Part shown: in pieces, positions 43,537-54,900 of the stretch | How positions within the stretch are numbered: position 1 is the first letter of the stretch | Layout: every line of letters begins with the position of its first letter | Source of the DNA: Micractinium sp. NFX-FRZ | Lineage: Eukaryota > Chlorophyta > Trebouxiophyceae > Chlorellales > Chlorellaceae | Assembly: GCA_029339195.1 (NCBI GenBank) | Contig: JAPTJF010000192.1 | Span: 1-64,000 of the forward strand | DNA length: 64,000 bases | Direction: 5' to 3' | Position numbers and translations under genes: made by a program | Notes under the pieces: generated by a model | What the model was told of the DNA's origin: nothing | What the model saw: the letters and a program-made list of their open reading frames with translations, nothing else | Databases searched by the model: none

Positions 43537-44124
43537 GAGTGCCCCTCCCCTCTGCCCCTTTTCTGCGCGTCCCCCGCTGCAATTTTGAGCTCGATTTGAT
43601 CGCCCGTGTGCCTTTTCCCCTTCTGTTGCTGCACACACTTCTGACTTCTCAACGTTACCCGACCGCATGTACAAGCAGCTGTCTCAAATCAGGCGCAGGT
43701 GTGGAGGAAGAGGGGGAGCTATGGCTCAGGAAACGGGTCGGGGCCACGGGAGTGTGGGGCTCTGCTGCCGGAATGCGGTGCCGGCAAGTACATGGCACAA
43801 CAAGCGGTAGTGACTAGGGAGTTACTGAGAGCAGGCCGAGCAGGGGCTGGCTGGATACAGGCGCTGGAGGATGCAGAGGCGAGGACAGGGCAGGGGCTGC
43901 GGCGGAGACGAGGGGCACGGGAGGTTCATTTTATGCATGCAGATGGGAGGATCTTATACAGGCGGGGCCGCTACCAGGAGGCCCAGGGAACAGCGCACCA
44001 GACAGGTGACAGCTACAGGTCGGCAGTGCCAGCCGTAGCCGACGGCAGGCAGCCAAAGCCAACAGCAACTACCACAGCCAACCGCAGCAGCCAACCAAGG
44101 GGCGGCCAAAGGAACAACAGAGGG

Positions 44125-44149
44125 GCGGGGCGGGGCGGGGCGGGGCGGG
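44125..44149. repeat. GGGGC pentamer tract
   Basis: Four to five tandem ggggc units end just before the F-box stop codon, at its 3' UTR border. The tract has G-quadruplex potential on the plus strand. Confidence 0.75.
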
Positions 44150-44151
44150 TG

Positions 44152-46386
44152 TCACACCATCCACGGCGGCTGGCGCGCGCGCACCCCTGCAGGGACGTGC
44201 TCCCACCGGGCTACCCGCTCCTCGGGCCCCTCCCCCGCCAGCTCAGCCAGCAGCTGACCTGGCAGGCAGTAGGCGCCTTGGCGGCGGAAGAAGTCCAGCA
44301 GGCACGTCCCGGGCAGCAGGGTGGCAATGGTGGCTGACTCATAGTCAACGATAGCGCCATAGTGTGGCATCACTGCAGGCAGGCAGGCAGCAAGGGCAGG
44401 GTTGGCAATAGTCCAGCAGCCCACAAGACCCCGCCACCGGCCCCTGATTCTGTGTGTGGGGGGGGGGGGGAGAGACAAAGAGAGGTGGCTCAGGCAGGCA
44501 GCGCACCAGGCGTTGACCAAAGCTTCGAGGCACCCCCGCCACCCGCCCCCGCACCCGGTATGGGGTTGGCAAATGTGAAGGCCAGGTCTATGCCCCGCTG
44601 CAGCGCCTGCTGCTTGGAGGCGTACGAGTCGGGCAGCTCATGGACCAGCGTGTCCACCCGGTGCAGGCTGTCAAAGGTGAGGGAGCCCTACGGGGGCAGG
44701 GGGGAGGAGGGGGGTTTGTTTGGGGGGAGGCTGCTTTAGGTGAGGCAGCCCTGGTATCATGGGGAGGAGGGAGCGGAGGGGGGAGGCTGTCAAAAGGTGA
44801 GGCAGCCCTAAGGGGAGGGGGGTTTGTTGGGGGGAGGCTGTTTCAGGTGAGGCAGCCCTGGTATCATGGGGAGGAGGGCGGGGAGGGGGGAGGCTGTCAA
44901 AAGGTGAGGTAGCCATAAGGGGAGGGGGTTTGCTGTCAAAGTTGAGGCAGCCCTACGGAGGGGAGGGAGGAGGGGTGTTTGGGGGGAGGCTGCCAAAGGC
45001 GAGGCAGCCCCGACACGTGAGGGACAGAGAGTTGGGGGGGAGGTTGACTCGATAAGACCTCTGCGTGTGGCGGGCAGGGGAGCAGCCACGGCGGCCAGCG
45101 GGGCAGCGCACCGTGCAGCCAAGGCAGGAAGGCGAGCAGGCATGCGGGCGGCCCTGGAGGAATGCCCCCACCCACCTGCCCCCGCAGCCCGCCTGCCTAC
45201 CATACTGCCCTCTCCGCCGCCACCCCGACAGCACCAGCTTTGTGCCCCGTCAAGCCCTCACCGAACCAACTGCTGCCTGGCGGGCGCCCACTGGCCTGTA
45301 GGCAAGACCGCAAAGCGCAGCAGTCCTCACCAGCTTGTGCCCCTGCCTCCCCTCTCCTCACCACCCCTCGTCCCTGCCTGCCCACCTACTCACCAGCTTG
45401 TGCCCCGGCCGGTCCTCCACCAGCTGCTGCCCAGCGGGGCGCACCACCGTCAGCAGGTCTGCAAACCGCAGCTCCGCCACATGCCCCAGCTCCAGCTCAA
45501 CCGCTGCCTGCTGTGTTGCGTTGCGCGACATCTCGCGCTGGGCGGCAAAGATGGCGGCGACGGCGTCGGCTGCCACGGCTGCTGCCAGCTCGGCCTGCAG
45601 CTGCTGCCGCCTGCTTCAGTGCAGTGGGGAGGGGTGTGTGGAGGGGATAGCACGTGCACTCATGCTGAGTTGCACAGATGGTGGCGCGAGGCTGCTACGG
45701 CCCGCTTCCAGTTTGCCCTGCAGCTGATGCCGCCTGCCCTTGGGCCGAGAATTGAGAAAACGAGGAGTTGGGGAAGGTTGGGAAGCAAACGAAACGCAAG
45801 GCTGGAGGTGGGTGGTGCGTATGTGCAGGCAGTGGGGTGGACAACAAGACGCGGCACAGCAAAACGCTGCGGCCACGCAGGCTGCGCAGCCTGCACATGC
45901 CCAGCCCCATGGCCCATGCACGTGCCCTGGACCCGCATCGGGCGACCCACCTCTCGTGCAGCTGGCGCAGGCGGGCCTCGAGGGCGCGCCTGTTGGGCGG
46001 CGGCGGGCGGTGCACCATCAAGCCCAGGCTGCTCTCAGCCGGCTGCCGAAGGTCCGCCTCCCCCCGAGCCTCAAAATACAGCCTGCCAGCAAGGAGGGGG
46101 CAACGACACGAGATGAAGAGGCGGCGAGCAGGGAGCGGCAGGCTTGAGTGGACGCTAAAGCAGTGCGCCACTTCAAGGAGCTTGCAGGGGAGGGGCAGCG
46201 GCCAGAGGGGCAGGCAGATGGCCGGGTGGCAGGCAATCAGGCAGCACAGGGGTGCAAAGCCTGCTGTGGGGAGTGCAGGAGGCAGGCGAGCATCGTTGCT
46301 TCCAAGCTGACTCTTTCCTCACACCGCCCTTGCAGACGCTTCACTATCTTTGCCACCGGGCGCATGCGGTGCCAGCAGGGAAGCAG

Positions 46387-46432
<46 letters not shown>

Positions 46433-47322
46433 GGGGCACGCGGCGCTGAAGCGGACGATGCATGCAGCACAGTCCGGCAGCACGAAGCCCCACCACCACC
46501 GCCACCAACACAGCAGCGGTGGCCCAGTATCCAGGCGCCCCCCCGCACCGAAACGTGTGCTCCGCCCTGTGCCACTCCAGCGCCAGCAGCAAGCACTCGT
46601 AGTAGCCGGCCATGATTGCCGAGTTGTTGAACTTGTAGCGGCAGGAGCGGCCGTCGGTGAAGCGCAGCAGCAGCGCAGCGTGCTCCGCATTGTCGTCGCG
46701 CACCAGCTCCTGAGGGGGCGAAAGAATGAACAAGACGATTCAGCGGGGCGGCACAGTCAATCAGGAGAGTGGCATTCATAGGGCTGCGTTGGAGCGCCCC
46801 ACCTGCTTAGCCTGTGCACGTCCCGGGGCGCACACGCTCGCCCAGGGGCCCCACTCCCTTGCACCCGTGCGCACCTTGTAGCTGCCATAGTGCTCCAGGC
46901 GCACAGACTCAGGTGGGTAGCGCTCCAGCGCCTTGGAATGCCAGACAGAGTCGTCTTGGGCTGCACAGGCAGGCGCGCCAGAGCAGGGAGGGGCAGTGCT
47001 ACCGTGGGCGGAGGCGCCGGCGGCCATCCGGCGGCTGGCAAGTCGCGGCAGGCACAGACAATTCAACGCCTGCTTTGCACCCACCTGCACAGCGCAGCGC
47101 TCGGCACGTCTGCAGCGCGCACACACGGGGAAGGAGGCGCAAGTCAGGGTTTGCGAGAGCTGTGCACAGGGGGTGTGTAGCGGCGAAGCAGATGCATTGA
47201 TGCAATCTCGCCTGCGCTGCGCTGCAGATGTCCGGAACGCTGAGCTTCTTCAAGACGAGGGACAGCGGTCCCGCGCCCAGCTCCAGCAAGTGGTGCACGG
47301 CCTGAGGCGCATCCAAATTCAT
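44152..47322 (-). CDS. F-box protein
   Basis: Likely SCF ubiquitin-ligase subunit. Eight exons in phase: 47212-47322, 47085-47109, 46875-46960, 46549-46709, 45951-46082, 45394-45610, 44555-44687, 44152-44372 (about 361 residues). The N-terminus reads LSLVLKKLSVPDICSAAQ, then TCRALRCAAQDDSVW, a good F-box ending in the typical DDSVW. Conserved-looking blocks follow (SCRYKFNNSAIMAGYYECLLLALEW; RLYFEARGEADL; MPHYGAIVDYESATIATLLPG), but I do not recognise a substrate-binding domain. A coiled-coil-like Ala/Gln/Glu region (RQQLQAELAAAVAADAV) lies mid-protein. The first intron would be GC-AG (CAG|GCGAGA); without it the frame stays open but adds 33 residues inside the F-box. Two exon edges are copied in introns. 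Confidence 0.8.
44660..45012 (-). repeat. minisatellite of F-box exon 7 edge, six extra copies
   Basis: The exon 7 acceptor edge at 44670-44695 (caggctgtcaaaggtgaggg, then agcccta) recurs as ggaggctg...ggtgaggcagccct at about 44724, 44785, 44834, 44888, 44928 and 44986. Spacing is irregular (40-60 bases) and two subtypes alternate (with and without ggtatcatgggga). Confidence 0.85.
45585..45742 (-). repeat. copy of F-box exon 6 acceptor edge in intron 5
   Basis: gcctgcagctgctgccgcctgc (about 45593-45615) recurs as ccctgcagctgatgccgcctgc near 45715, offset about 120 bases; in the coding frame the copy reads RRHQLQGKLEAG beside RRQQLQAELAAA. Confidence 0.7.
46387..46431. repeat. CAG microsatellite, about 14 units, in F-box intron 4
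   Basis: An uninterrupted CAG run lies in an intron, not in the protein. Its purity suggests recent expansion and likely length polymorphism. Confidence 0.9.
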
Positions 47323-48089
47323 TGTGGCAGTGATCGCAGTTGAAACAAGGCGCTGCAGGCCGCGCACATGCAAGCAGGCGGCCAGGGCGCAAGCGACGTG
47401 GCGCCCACCGCCTGTCACTCACCGCCAGGGCACATGCTGCATCGGACTAAGGCGACCCATGCACAACAGGCGGCACTGGCAGCTGCTTCCCATAAACAGC
47501 CTCCCAAACTGCGAGCCTGCTTGCAAGCCACCCTTGAGCTTGGCACGGGACACTCGAACGGTCCAGCCTTGCGTGCTGCAAGATGGTCCCGCTCCTGCTC
47601 GCCATTGGGACAGCTCAGTTCACCCGACATTTCAATAATTGGTGTATTTTATTATCTGATTTGGGTGATGCTAAGATAACCAAGGATGCATGAGCCGTCA
47701 TGAGCTGACGGAGTGCGGCCTCAGGCTGACTGCAGCCCAGAAAGCAGGAGCGGTTTGGTGAATTGTGCTGCTGGCCACCAGAGGAGGATTTTGAAACGAA
47801 AGACAAGACTGACGATGACCATGTGTGCAGTGTTCGCACCCGTCCAAGCTGACAATCCTTGCTGCCAGGTGCGGGCCCACCGCTGAACCCTGGCGTGCCC
47901 AGCGCCGCCCGCCTGCCAAGGTCATGACGGCAGCTGTGGTGCGAGATTCCGGGGCATTGCGGCCTCTGGCATTCTGATCCACGGAAGTTGTGCGGCTCAG
48001 GGCCCACGTAGAGTTGCTACGGCTCCTGTCAGCTATCAGGGTTTTCGCAAGCCATCGCCGTCCCGCTCAACTTCGCAGCCACAGCAGAA
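47323..48089. promoter_or_regulatory. divergent promoter region, F-box and acyltransferase genes
   Basis: About 770 bases between divergent ATGs. An AT-richer patch (attggtgtattttattatct) lies at 47638-47660. No gene is supported inside. Confidence 0.5.
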
Positions 48090-51000
48090 ATGCCGTCGGG
48101 GCGCATTGCGACGGGGCTGCGAGAGGCGGCGCTGCTGCTGCTAGCGCTCGCCGCCACCGCCTACCTGCGTTCGCTGCGCCACCTTCCGCCGGGGCGGCGC
48201 CGCCTGGCAGCTGCCACTCCAGTCCTTCTCGCCATGGGCCTCGTACCCCTTCTCTACGACCCTGACCGGGAGCTGTTCTTTGTCATGCTGGCCATAAACT
48301 TCCCTTGGCTGAGCAACTCGGCAGTGCTGGGGTGGGCGCTGGGCCGCGGCCCGCTGGCACAAGGGCTGCCCTTCCGAGCGGAGCTTGCTTTCCTGCTGGC
48401 CCCTGCCCTCCCAGCCCTCCCACCCTCCAGCAGCAGCGTCAGCGATGGCGGCAGGTGAGGGGAAGTGGCCAGGAGAGCTGACATGTGCAGGCATGCTGGG
48501 AGCAGCAACCCTGCCGGTGCTGCTGGGCTTCGATTGCTGGGGAATGGCGAGCCTCTGGGGCATGGCTGCCCTGCCCTGCTGGGGTAGTACCAGCGCTGCC
48601 TGCCCCTCCCTCGCTACTCTGCAGGCACGGGCCGCCAACGTACCAGTTCAGCGGCGCCAGGGTGGCAGCCAAGCTGGCACTGCTGGCGGCCTCGACTGTG
48701 GTGCTGGAATGCGGCAGCGCGCCGCAGGGGCGGGCTGCCGCCCTTGGCCGCGAGGCTCTGCAGTGTAAGCACTCCCAGCGGCAGCTGTGCCTCCCCACAG
48801 CTGCGCCTCCCCTACCTCGTGCCCTACGCCCTCAGCTGCTGGCCACCACCCGCTCTTCCCCTCAACAAAGCTCACACCCTGAATTGGTGTGTGCTGCTCC
48901 GCTCCTTTCGAAGTGAGTTCAGGAGCACCCCACACCCATTCATCTGCCTGCCTGCCTGCCTCCCCTCCTGCCCACCTGCCTGCCTGCAGCGGTCACGCTC
49001 TTCCTCTTCACCAGCCTCGCCTACGAGCTGGCCGCCTTCGTGGCACAGGTGCTGAGCGGCATGCCCGTGGTGGCGCCATTCGACCGTCCCTACCTTAGCT
49101 CCAGCCTGAGGTGGGGGTGGAGGGAGGGCCTGGGGCGTGGCAGCAGTCGTCAAGGAGGAGTGTTACGGGGCGGTTGGGTGCGGGAGGTGCTCCCAAGTGA
49201 TCCTCCCACCTTGGATCAAGCGTCAAGCCTCAAGCCAGGGAAGAGCGGGTGGGTGGGTGGGCTGGGCTGGGTGGGTGGTGGCACCTAGTCTGAGCCAGGG
49301 GGGCGAGCTCTGTGTGTGGGGGTCTGTGGGGGGGGAGCAGAGCCCCTCAGCTGCAGCCTTGGGTGGCGCAGAGAGAGGGCTGTGGGTGGGGTGGGGCGCG
49401 GTGGTATGGTACCCTGTGTGAGAGGCATGTGTGCAGGGTGGGCGGGTGCTGCCGCGGCACTGTGAACTGCGGCACTCTGAACTGTGGCAGTGCAGAGTCA
49501 GCGGGGAGGCGTCTGGAAGGGCGGGTGAGTTGTGATAGACTGCTGGCCGGGTGTGCACTCTTGGCAACGCCGCACGCAACCGCAATGCTAGCGCTGCCTT
49601 TCAGTGCCCTGCCCTGCCCAACCCTCCTGCTGTGCAGCGATTTCTGGGCACGCAGGTGGAACATCACCACAGGCAGGCCGCCCTGCCAGACTGGCACCTG
49701 CCCACCCTGCCTGGGGTCTCATGGCAGCTTGCCTGCTGTGCACAGCAGGCCACGCTGGCAGGGGAGACAGCGGTGCTGCCTTCATTGCAGACCAACCCTG
49801 CACCGCACACTGCGCCCTGTTCCCTCGAGTGCAGGCGCAAAATTCAGGCACATGGTCTATGAACCCATCGCTGGCAGCACAGCAGGTCAGTGCAGTGCAG
49901 TACAGTGATGGTACAGCACTGCGCTCCTGGTCGGCAACTGGGCTGCACCCAGCCTAGTATTAGCAGCTTTCGTTCACGCCCTGCCCGCTACGGAAGGGAA
50001 GCCGAGGTGCCAGGCTGGCGCCAGCGCTGCCCACACAGCCCACCCCCCTGATGTTTGATGCATCCGCGCCACCTGGCACCCGCCTGCTTCCCGGCCGCGC
50101 CTCCTGGTCTCCCGAGGCTGACTTGCGATTCATTGCGCATCCACCCCTGTGCTGGTGGATGGCTCTCCAGCCCTTGCAAACGTGCTTGCACCCTGCCCTG
50201 CTCCCCTCAGGCCCGCCTGCGTCGAGGGGCGCCCACGCAGGTGGAGGGCCCAAGCTTACTGGCGGCCGCGGGCGGACAGCTGCGCCCTGGTGCCGTGCAG
50301 CCGCTGTGTGCGCCACCTTTGCTGCCTCTGGGGTGGCACACGAGCTGTCCTTCTGGTACCTCACCCGCCGCCTGTCGGGTGCGGCGGCACGCCTGCCCTT
50401 GCTCCTGCCTCTGCTGCCGCCGTTTGGGCGGGGTGCAGCCTTCTGCTGTGCCGGATGTGCAAACAGCTGTTGGGCACGTGCACGTGTGCCCTTGCTGTGG
50501 GGGGTCCAGCCCGGCTTGTTGAAAGAGCCCCGTTCTGCCCTCTCCACCACTCTTGCCACCAGGGAGGGCTTGTCATCCGGTGCCCCTTGTGCACCCCCCT
50601 CTCCCCACTCCGCTGCTGCCTGCTTGCGCCTCTCTCAACAGTCCCCGTGGTTGTGCCTGCCCTCCACCCCCGCAGGCGCCTGGATGTTGTTCTTCACCGT
50701 GCAGGGCCCGCTGCTGCTGGGGGAGGCGCTGCTGGTGGGGGCGGCCCGCCGGGGGGGCGTCCGCCTGCCGCGGGCTGCCAGGGTGGCGGCCACGCTGGCG
50801 CTGCTGCACACACGTGAGTGTGCTGGTGCAACAGCCAGGGTGGCGGGCTGAGACGCACGTGGTGTGAAAGGAAGGACGGGAGGAAAGAAGGGCTGGGGGG
50901 CGGGCTCGGGCTCTTGGGGGGAGGACGTGCCACCTCCGCAGGCGACCAACCCTCCCCACCCAGCCGCACGACCCCCCGCCCCCCCCCCCCCCTGCAGTGG

Positions 51001-51146
51001 CCATGCGCCTGTTCTACCCAGACATGAAGGCGCACGCGCTGCCCAGCCGCATGGTCAACCAGTTCTGGCCGGGCGGAGAGCGCGGCGTGTGCTCCCTGGG
51101 TGCCGCGTGGCAGCAGGCAGGCGGTGCCACCCAGAGGAGCTGGTGA
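48090..51146 (+). CDS. wax-synthase-like membrane acyltransferase
   Basis: Probable long-chain-alcohol O-fatty-acyltransferase (wax synthase/MBOAT-like) in the ER. Proposed exons: 48090-48454, 48625-48763, 48801-48912, 48990-49110, 49638-49672, 49835-49885, 50301-50378, 50676-50813, 50998-51146. Several hydrophobic helices are visible (LLLLALAATAYL, LFFVMLAINFPW, VTLFLFTSLAYELAAFV). Family motifs: PFDRPYLSSSLR then SDFWARRWNITTG, MVYEPIAG, and ATFAASGVAHELSFWYL with the expected His. The last exon is MRLFYPDM to QRSW. Two weak points: the frame changes across 48764-48800, where a GT-AG intron does not fit, and exon 5 ends in a GC donor (ACAG|GCAGGC). A 30-base exon at 50211-50245 between exons 6 and 7 would also fit the phase. 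The gene may be misassembled or a decaying copy, but the conserved blocks are intact. Confidence 0.72.
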
Positions 51147-51972
51147 CCTGGCGGCAGGCATGCGCCAGTGCCTCCTGGTGTGCCTCCCGTGTGCGTCTCC
51201 TGCTGCTCCTGCCCCCTTGCACAGCTCCTCCCCTCTCTTCCCCAAGCTTTGCCCTGGGTGGCACTGCTTTGACCTGGTCGGTAGGTTGGTCGGTGGGCTC
51301 TGTCACAGATGATTTTTTAACACCCTCCGGTAACGTTAGGGGGGACGAGGCCCACACGGAGAGACGCATGTACGGCCAGTGCGCGAGAGGAAGGGGGGGG
51401 GGGGGGCGGGGGGAGGGGGGCCGGAATGAAAGCAATTCGGGTACAAGTGGGGGGCACTACGTGTGTGTTGAGCGTCAAGAATGGTGGTAGCTTGGAGGGG
51501 GCGCGGCTAGCAGAGGGCGCAGGGGGGGGGCGGCGGGGGCCAATCGGGTAAAAACATGCAAGAGGGGCAACAAGGAGCCGTTTGCAGGGGCAGGCCAGAG
51601 CAGGACAGGGGCCAGCTTGCACAAGTTTGTGCGTGGGTGGAAGACGTGTGGGGGCACAAAAGAACGCAGACTGGGGGGATCAGTGCGGACAGAGGCCAAT
51701 TGTTGGGGAGGGGAAAGGTGTGGTAAGAGCTTGGCATGAGGTGGTGGGTGGGTGGGTGCAGGCGTGGGTGGGTGGGTGAAGAGCACAAGTGAGAGCATGT
51801 GCATGGGAGGAACAGTTCTTTTTGAGTTTGAAGGCACAAGGGGGGCAAGGGTGCGTGCTGGGCCCGCGGCCAGCCAAGCCGCCGCCCGCTGTGTGCAGGC
51901 CAGGCCAGCAGGGGCACGACGCAGCCGGGGCGCGCCAGTCAGCAGCAGCAGTGCAGCACGCGCCGTACACGT
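51147..51972. other. convergent 3' region, acyltransferase and phosphate transporter
   Basis: G-rich on the plus strand with runs such as the one near 51390-51420. No TGTAA signal was found on either strand and no exon is supported. Confidence 0.45.
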
Positions 51973-54900
51973 CTAGGGCGTGCACACGTCGCCGGCATTG
52001 CAGATCGGCGCGCCATATGCCAGCAGCGCCGCCTGCTGCAGCGCAATGCCCTGGTTGAGGTCGAGCAGCGGCACGGGCAGCGCCGCCGCCTGGTTCAGCA
52101 GCGTCTGGTTGCCCATCTCCTGGGCAAGGGAGACGGCCGTGTTGTTGAGGTACTGCGCCACGGTGTACCGCGTCTGGTCCAGGTTGTAGTTGGGCGCGTA
52201 GATACCCTGGGCGGTGAAGGCGGCCGCGGTGAAGCCGGCAACCACCAGGGTGGCAACCCAGCCTGTGGGTAGGGGGAGGGGAGGGCCGAGGGGTGACCAT
52301 GGGGGAGCGAGGGGGCCCAGGTGTGGAATGGCGACAGGGACCAGGGCAGGCGGGGGCGGCGGGTGCTGCAATGGCACACCCGCAGCGAATGCAGCAGGCC
52401 AGCTCTCCGGCCCGGCTGGTGGTGCGTGGTGCAGGTTTGCCTGGTGACGTGCCCTTGTGCAGCCAAGCTCACCGGCGAAGAAGCGGAGGAGGAGGGCAAA
52501 GTTGAAGCCGCGTGCCCCCTCCAACATGCCCACGCCGGTGACGGCGCCCACCAGGGTGTGCGTGGTGGACAGGGGCAGGCCGTACTTGGAGCCCACAATG
52601 ACAATGGTGGCTGCCGCCATCTCCACGATGAAGCCTGCGGAAGTGCGTGGAAGCAAAGTGAAGGCTGTGAGATGCAGGGACAGACAAAGGGGCCAATCAT
52701 GTTGCTGGTGGCGGCGGCCAGCTCGGCGCACGTGGCACGGCGCCCGCGGCACCAGTTTCCACGGTACGGCACAGCGCAGCGGGCCTCACCTCGCGAGTTG
52801 GTGAGCTTGGTCATCTTCACGCCCAGCACACGCATGATTTTGTACCCATACGTGGCCAACCCTGGGAGGTGTTATATATGAGGAGGGAGGAGGGGGAGGG
52901 GGGGTGAGCGTGTTTTTTTTTTTTTTTTTTTTTTTTTTCTTCTCTTCCAATATCTGGCTGCCTCAGTTACGTTTTTGGGCATCCAGTGCAGGCACACGCA
53001 TCTTCACGCCCCACATGCATGGCTCAAGCACGGCCAACGCTCACCCAGCACGGCCCCACTGCCGCCGCCGCTGGCGGCTGCGTGCCCCGCCCCGCCCCGC
53101 TCACCCAGCACGATGCCTGCGCCGCCGACGACCAGGATCCAGGTGGGCACCTCGGCCTCCGCCTCCACGGTGGCCGTCTTCCACACGGCGTAGATGGCGG
53201 CGTAGGGGCCAATGGAGTTGGCGACATCGTTCGAGCCGTGGGCAAAGGAGTTGGCGCAGGCGGTGAAGACCTGCGGGAATGACGCAAATTTCAGGTGGGG
53301 CCGCGAAACATATGCACATGGGCGAAAGGTGTGCACGTCGTTGGAGCAGTAACAGGCCTCCTGGAAGAGCTGCCCCAGGCTCAAGCAATGCTCTGCGTGC
53401 ACCGCCCACCGCCCCCACTCCCCCGCACCTGCAGGTACTTGAACACGCCCTCCGCGCGCGGGTCAAACTTCTCGCTGTGGTCGTGCATCGCCTGCAGCTT
53501 CTCGTCGTCCTCCACCGCCTGGTGGATGTCCACGTTGGCAGAGTGGGTCATCGCAGTCCACACCTGCTTGCATGTGGTGAGGGCGGGGGCGGGAGGTGGC
53601 AGCGTGGTGGTGAGCGCCAGGGCGGCAAAGGGGCGCGGGCTGGAGGGGTGCGGCTGGAGGGGTGGGCGAGAGCCCACGACGAGTGCAGCGACGCGCCAGC
53701 ACAGCCCCGCCTTGCGTCACCCCGCCCCACTCACAAACCCGCCCAACTCATAAACCCGCCTCAGCCCCACAAGGCCGCCCGCGTGCGCCCACCTTGCTCT
53801 TGCGGAAGTCCTTGAGGGCGTTGGGGGTGGTCTGCTGGGCGGCGGGGGTCTCAGAGGGGATCTCGCTCTCTGCAAGTGCGGGGGGAACAAAGGCACAGGG
53901 ATTGCGGTGAACAGGGGTGAGGGTGAAGGGGCCGAGCAGGGCGTCGTGCATGGGCGTCAAGCAGGGGCGCGGGACCCCTTGCACAGACAGCCACAGGCAG
54001 GCAGGCAGGCAGCCGTTGCTCTCTATCTCTGTGCAGCCAAGCATTTGCCCCCTGCGCCCCCGCCACTCCCAACTCACCCGCGTCCACGGAGCCGGGCGCC
54101 TTGGCGGCCTCCAGGTTGCCTGCGGTGGCCGCCACCTCCTTGTTCTCCCGCTCCTCCAGGTCCTGGTTCACCCGCTTCTTCACAACCCAGATCTGCTTGG
54201 GTGGCATGGGTGGGAGAGGAGGGGAAGGCGGGGCAAAGGGTGAGGAAGGGGGACAAGGAAGGAGGGTCCTGGCCCACCCGCCTCCTTGACAACCCGGCAC
54301 CTGCTGGTGGGAGAAGAGAGGCAGGAAGGGGGAGGGGAGGGGGGGGTGGAGGGGAGGGAGGAGGCAGCAGCAGTGGCGGACCGCGATGCACCGGCAGTAA
54401 AACCAGGACTTGGACAACAGGGAGAGTGCAGTGCGACGCTCGAGGCAGCAGCAGCCAGGCAGGCAGGCGGGCGGGCGGCGCACCTGCCAGCCCACAGACA
54501 TGATGGCGGTGCCGGAGCCCACAATGGCGGCGATCCACGCGGCCTTGCCGTCGGGCGTGTTCTCCCACCCAAAGCGGGAGCCGCCCTCCTTGATGGTGAA
54601 CATCGTGATCCTGCAGCAGGAACACGGGGAGCGCGGCTGATGGTGGCGAGCACAGCGTCGTGGAGAGAGAGAACGAGCATTGCTGTGTTGTTGAGCAGGG
54701 GGAGGGGAGGGCTGGCTGCTGCCGAACATGGTGACCCCACAAGAGGGGCTGGGATGGGGGAAAGAAGTGCGTTGGAGAAGAGCCTGCTGCTGCTGCTGCT
54801 GAGGGCAGGACGCGAGGGCAGCGAGCGGGCAGGCTGGAGGGACTCGTTGATGGCCAACCGTTGGGGGGACGCAGCAGCGGTCAGCAGCCCGCCTGAATGC

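Larger units (their letters stand above)
43346..44151. other. convergent 3' region, SDR and F-box gene
   Basis: Holds the SDR 3' UTR (TGTAA at 43532) and presumably the 3' UTR of the minus-strand F-box gene. A GGGGC tandem tract lies at about 44125-44149. No further gene is supported. Confidence 0.45.

Noticed and set aside
44660..45012. Regular repeats resembling a CRISPR array
   Set aside because: Units vary in length, have no unique spacers, and derive from an exon edge in an algal intron.
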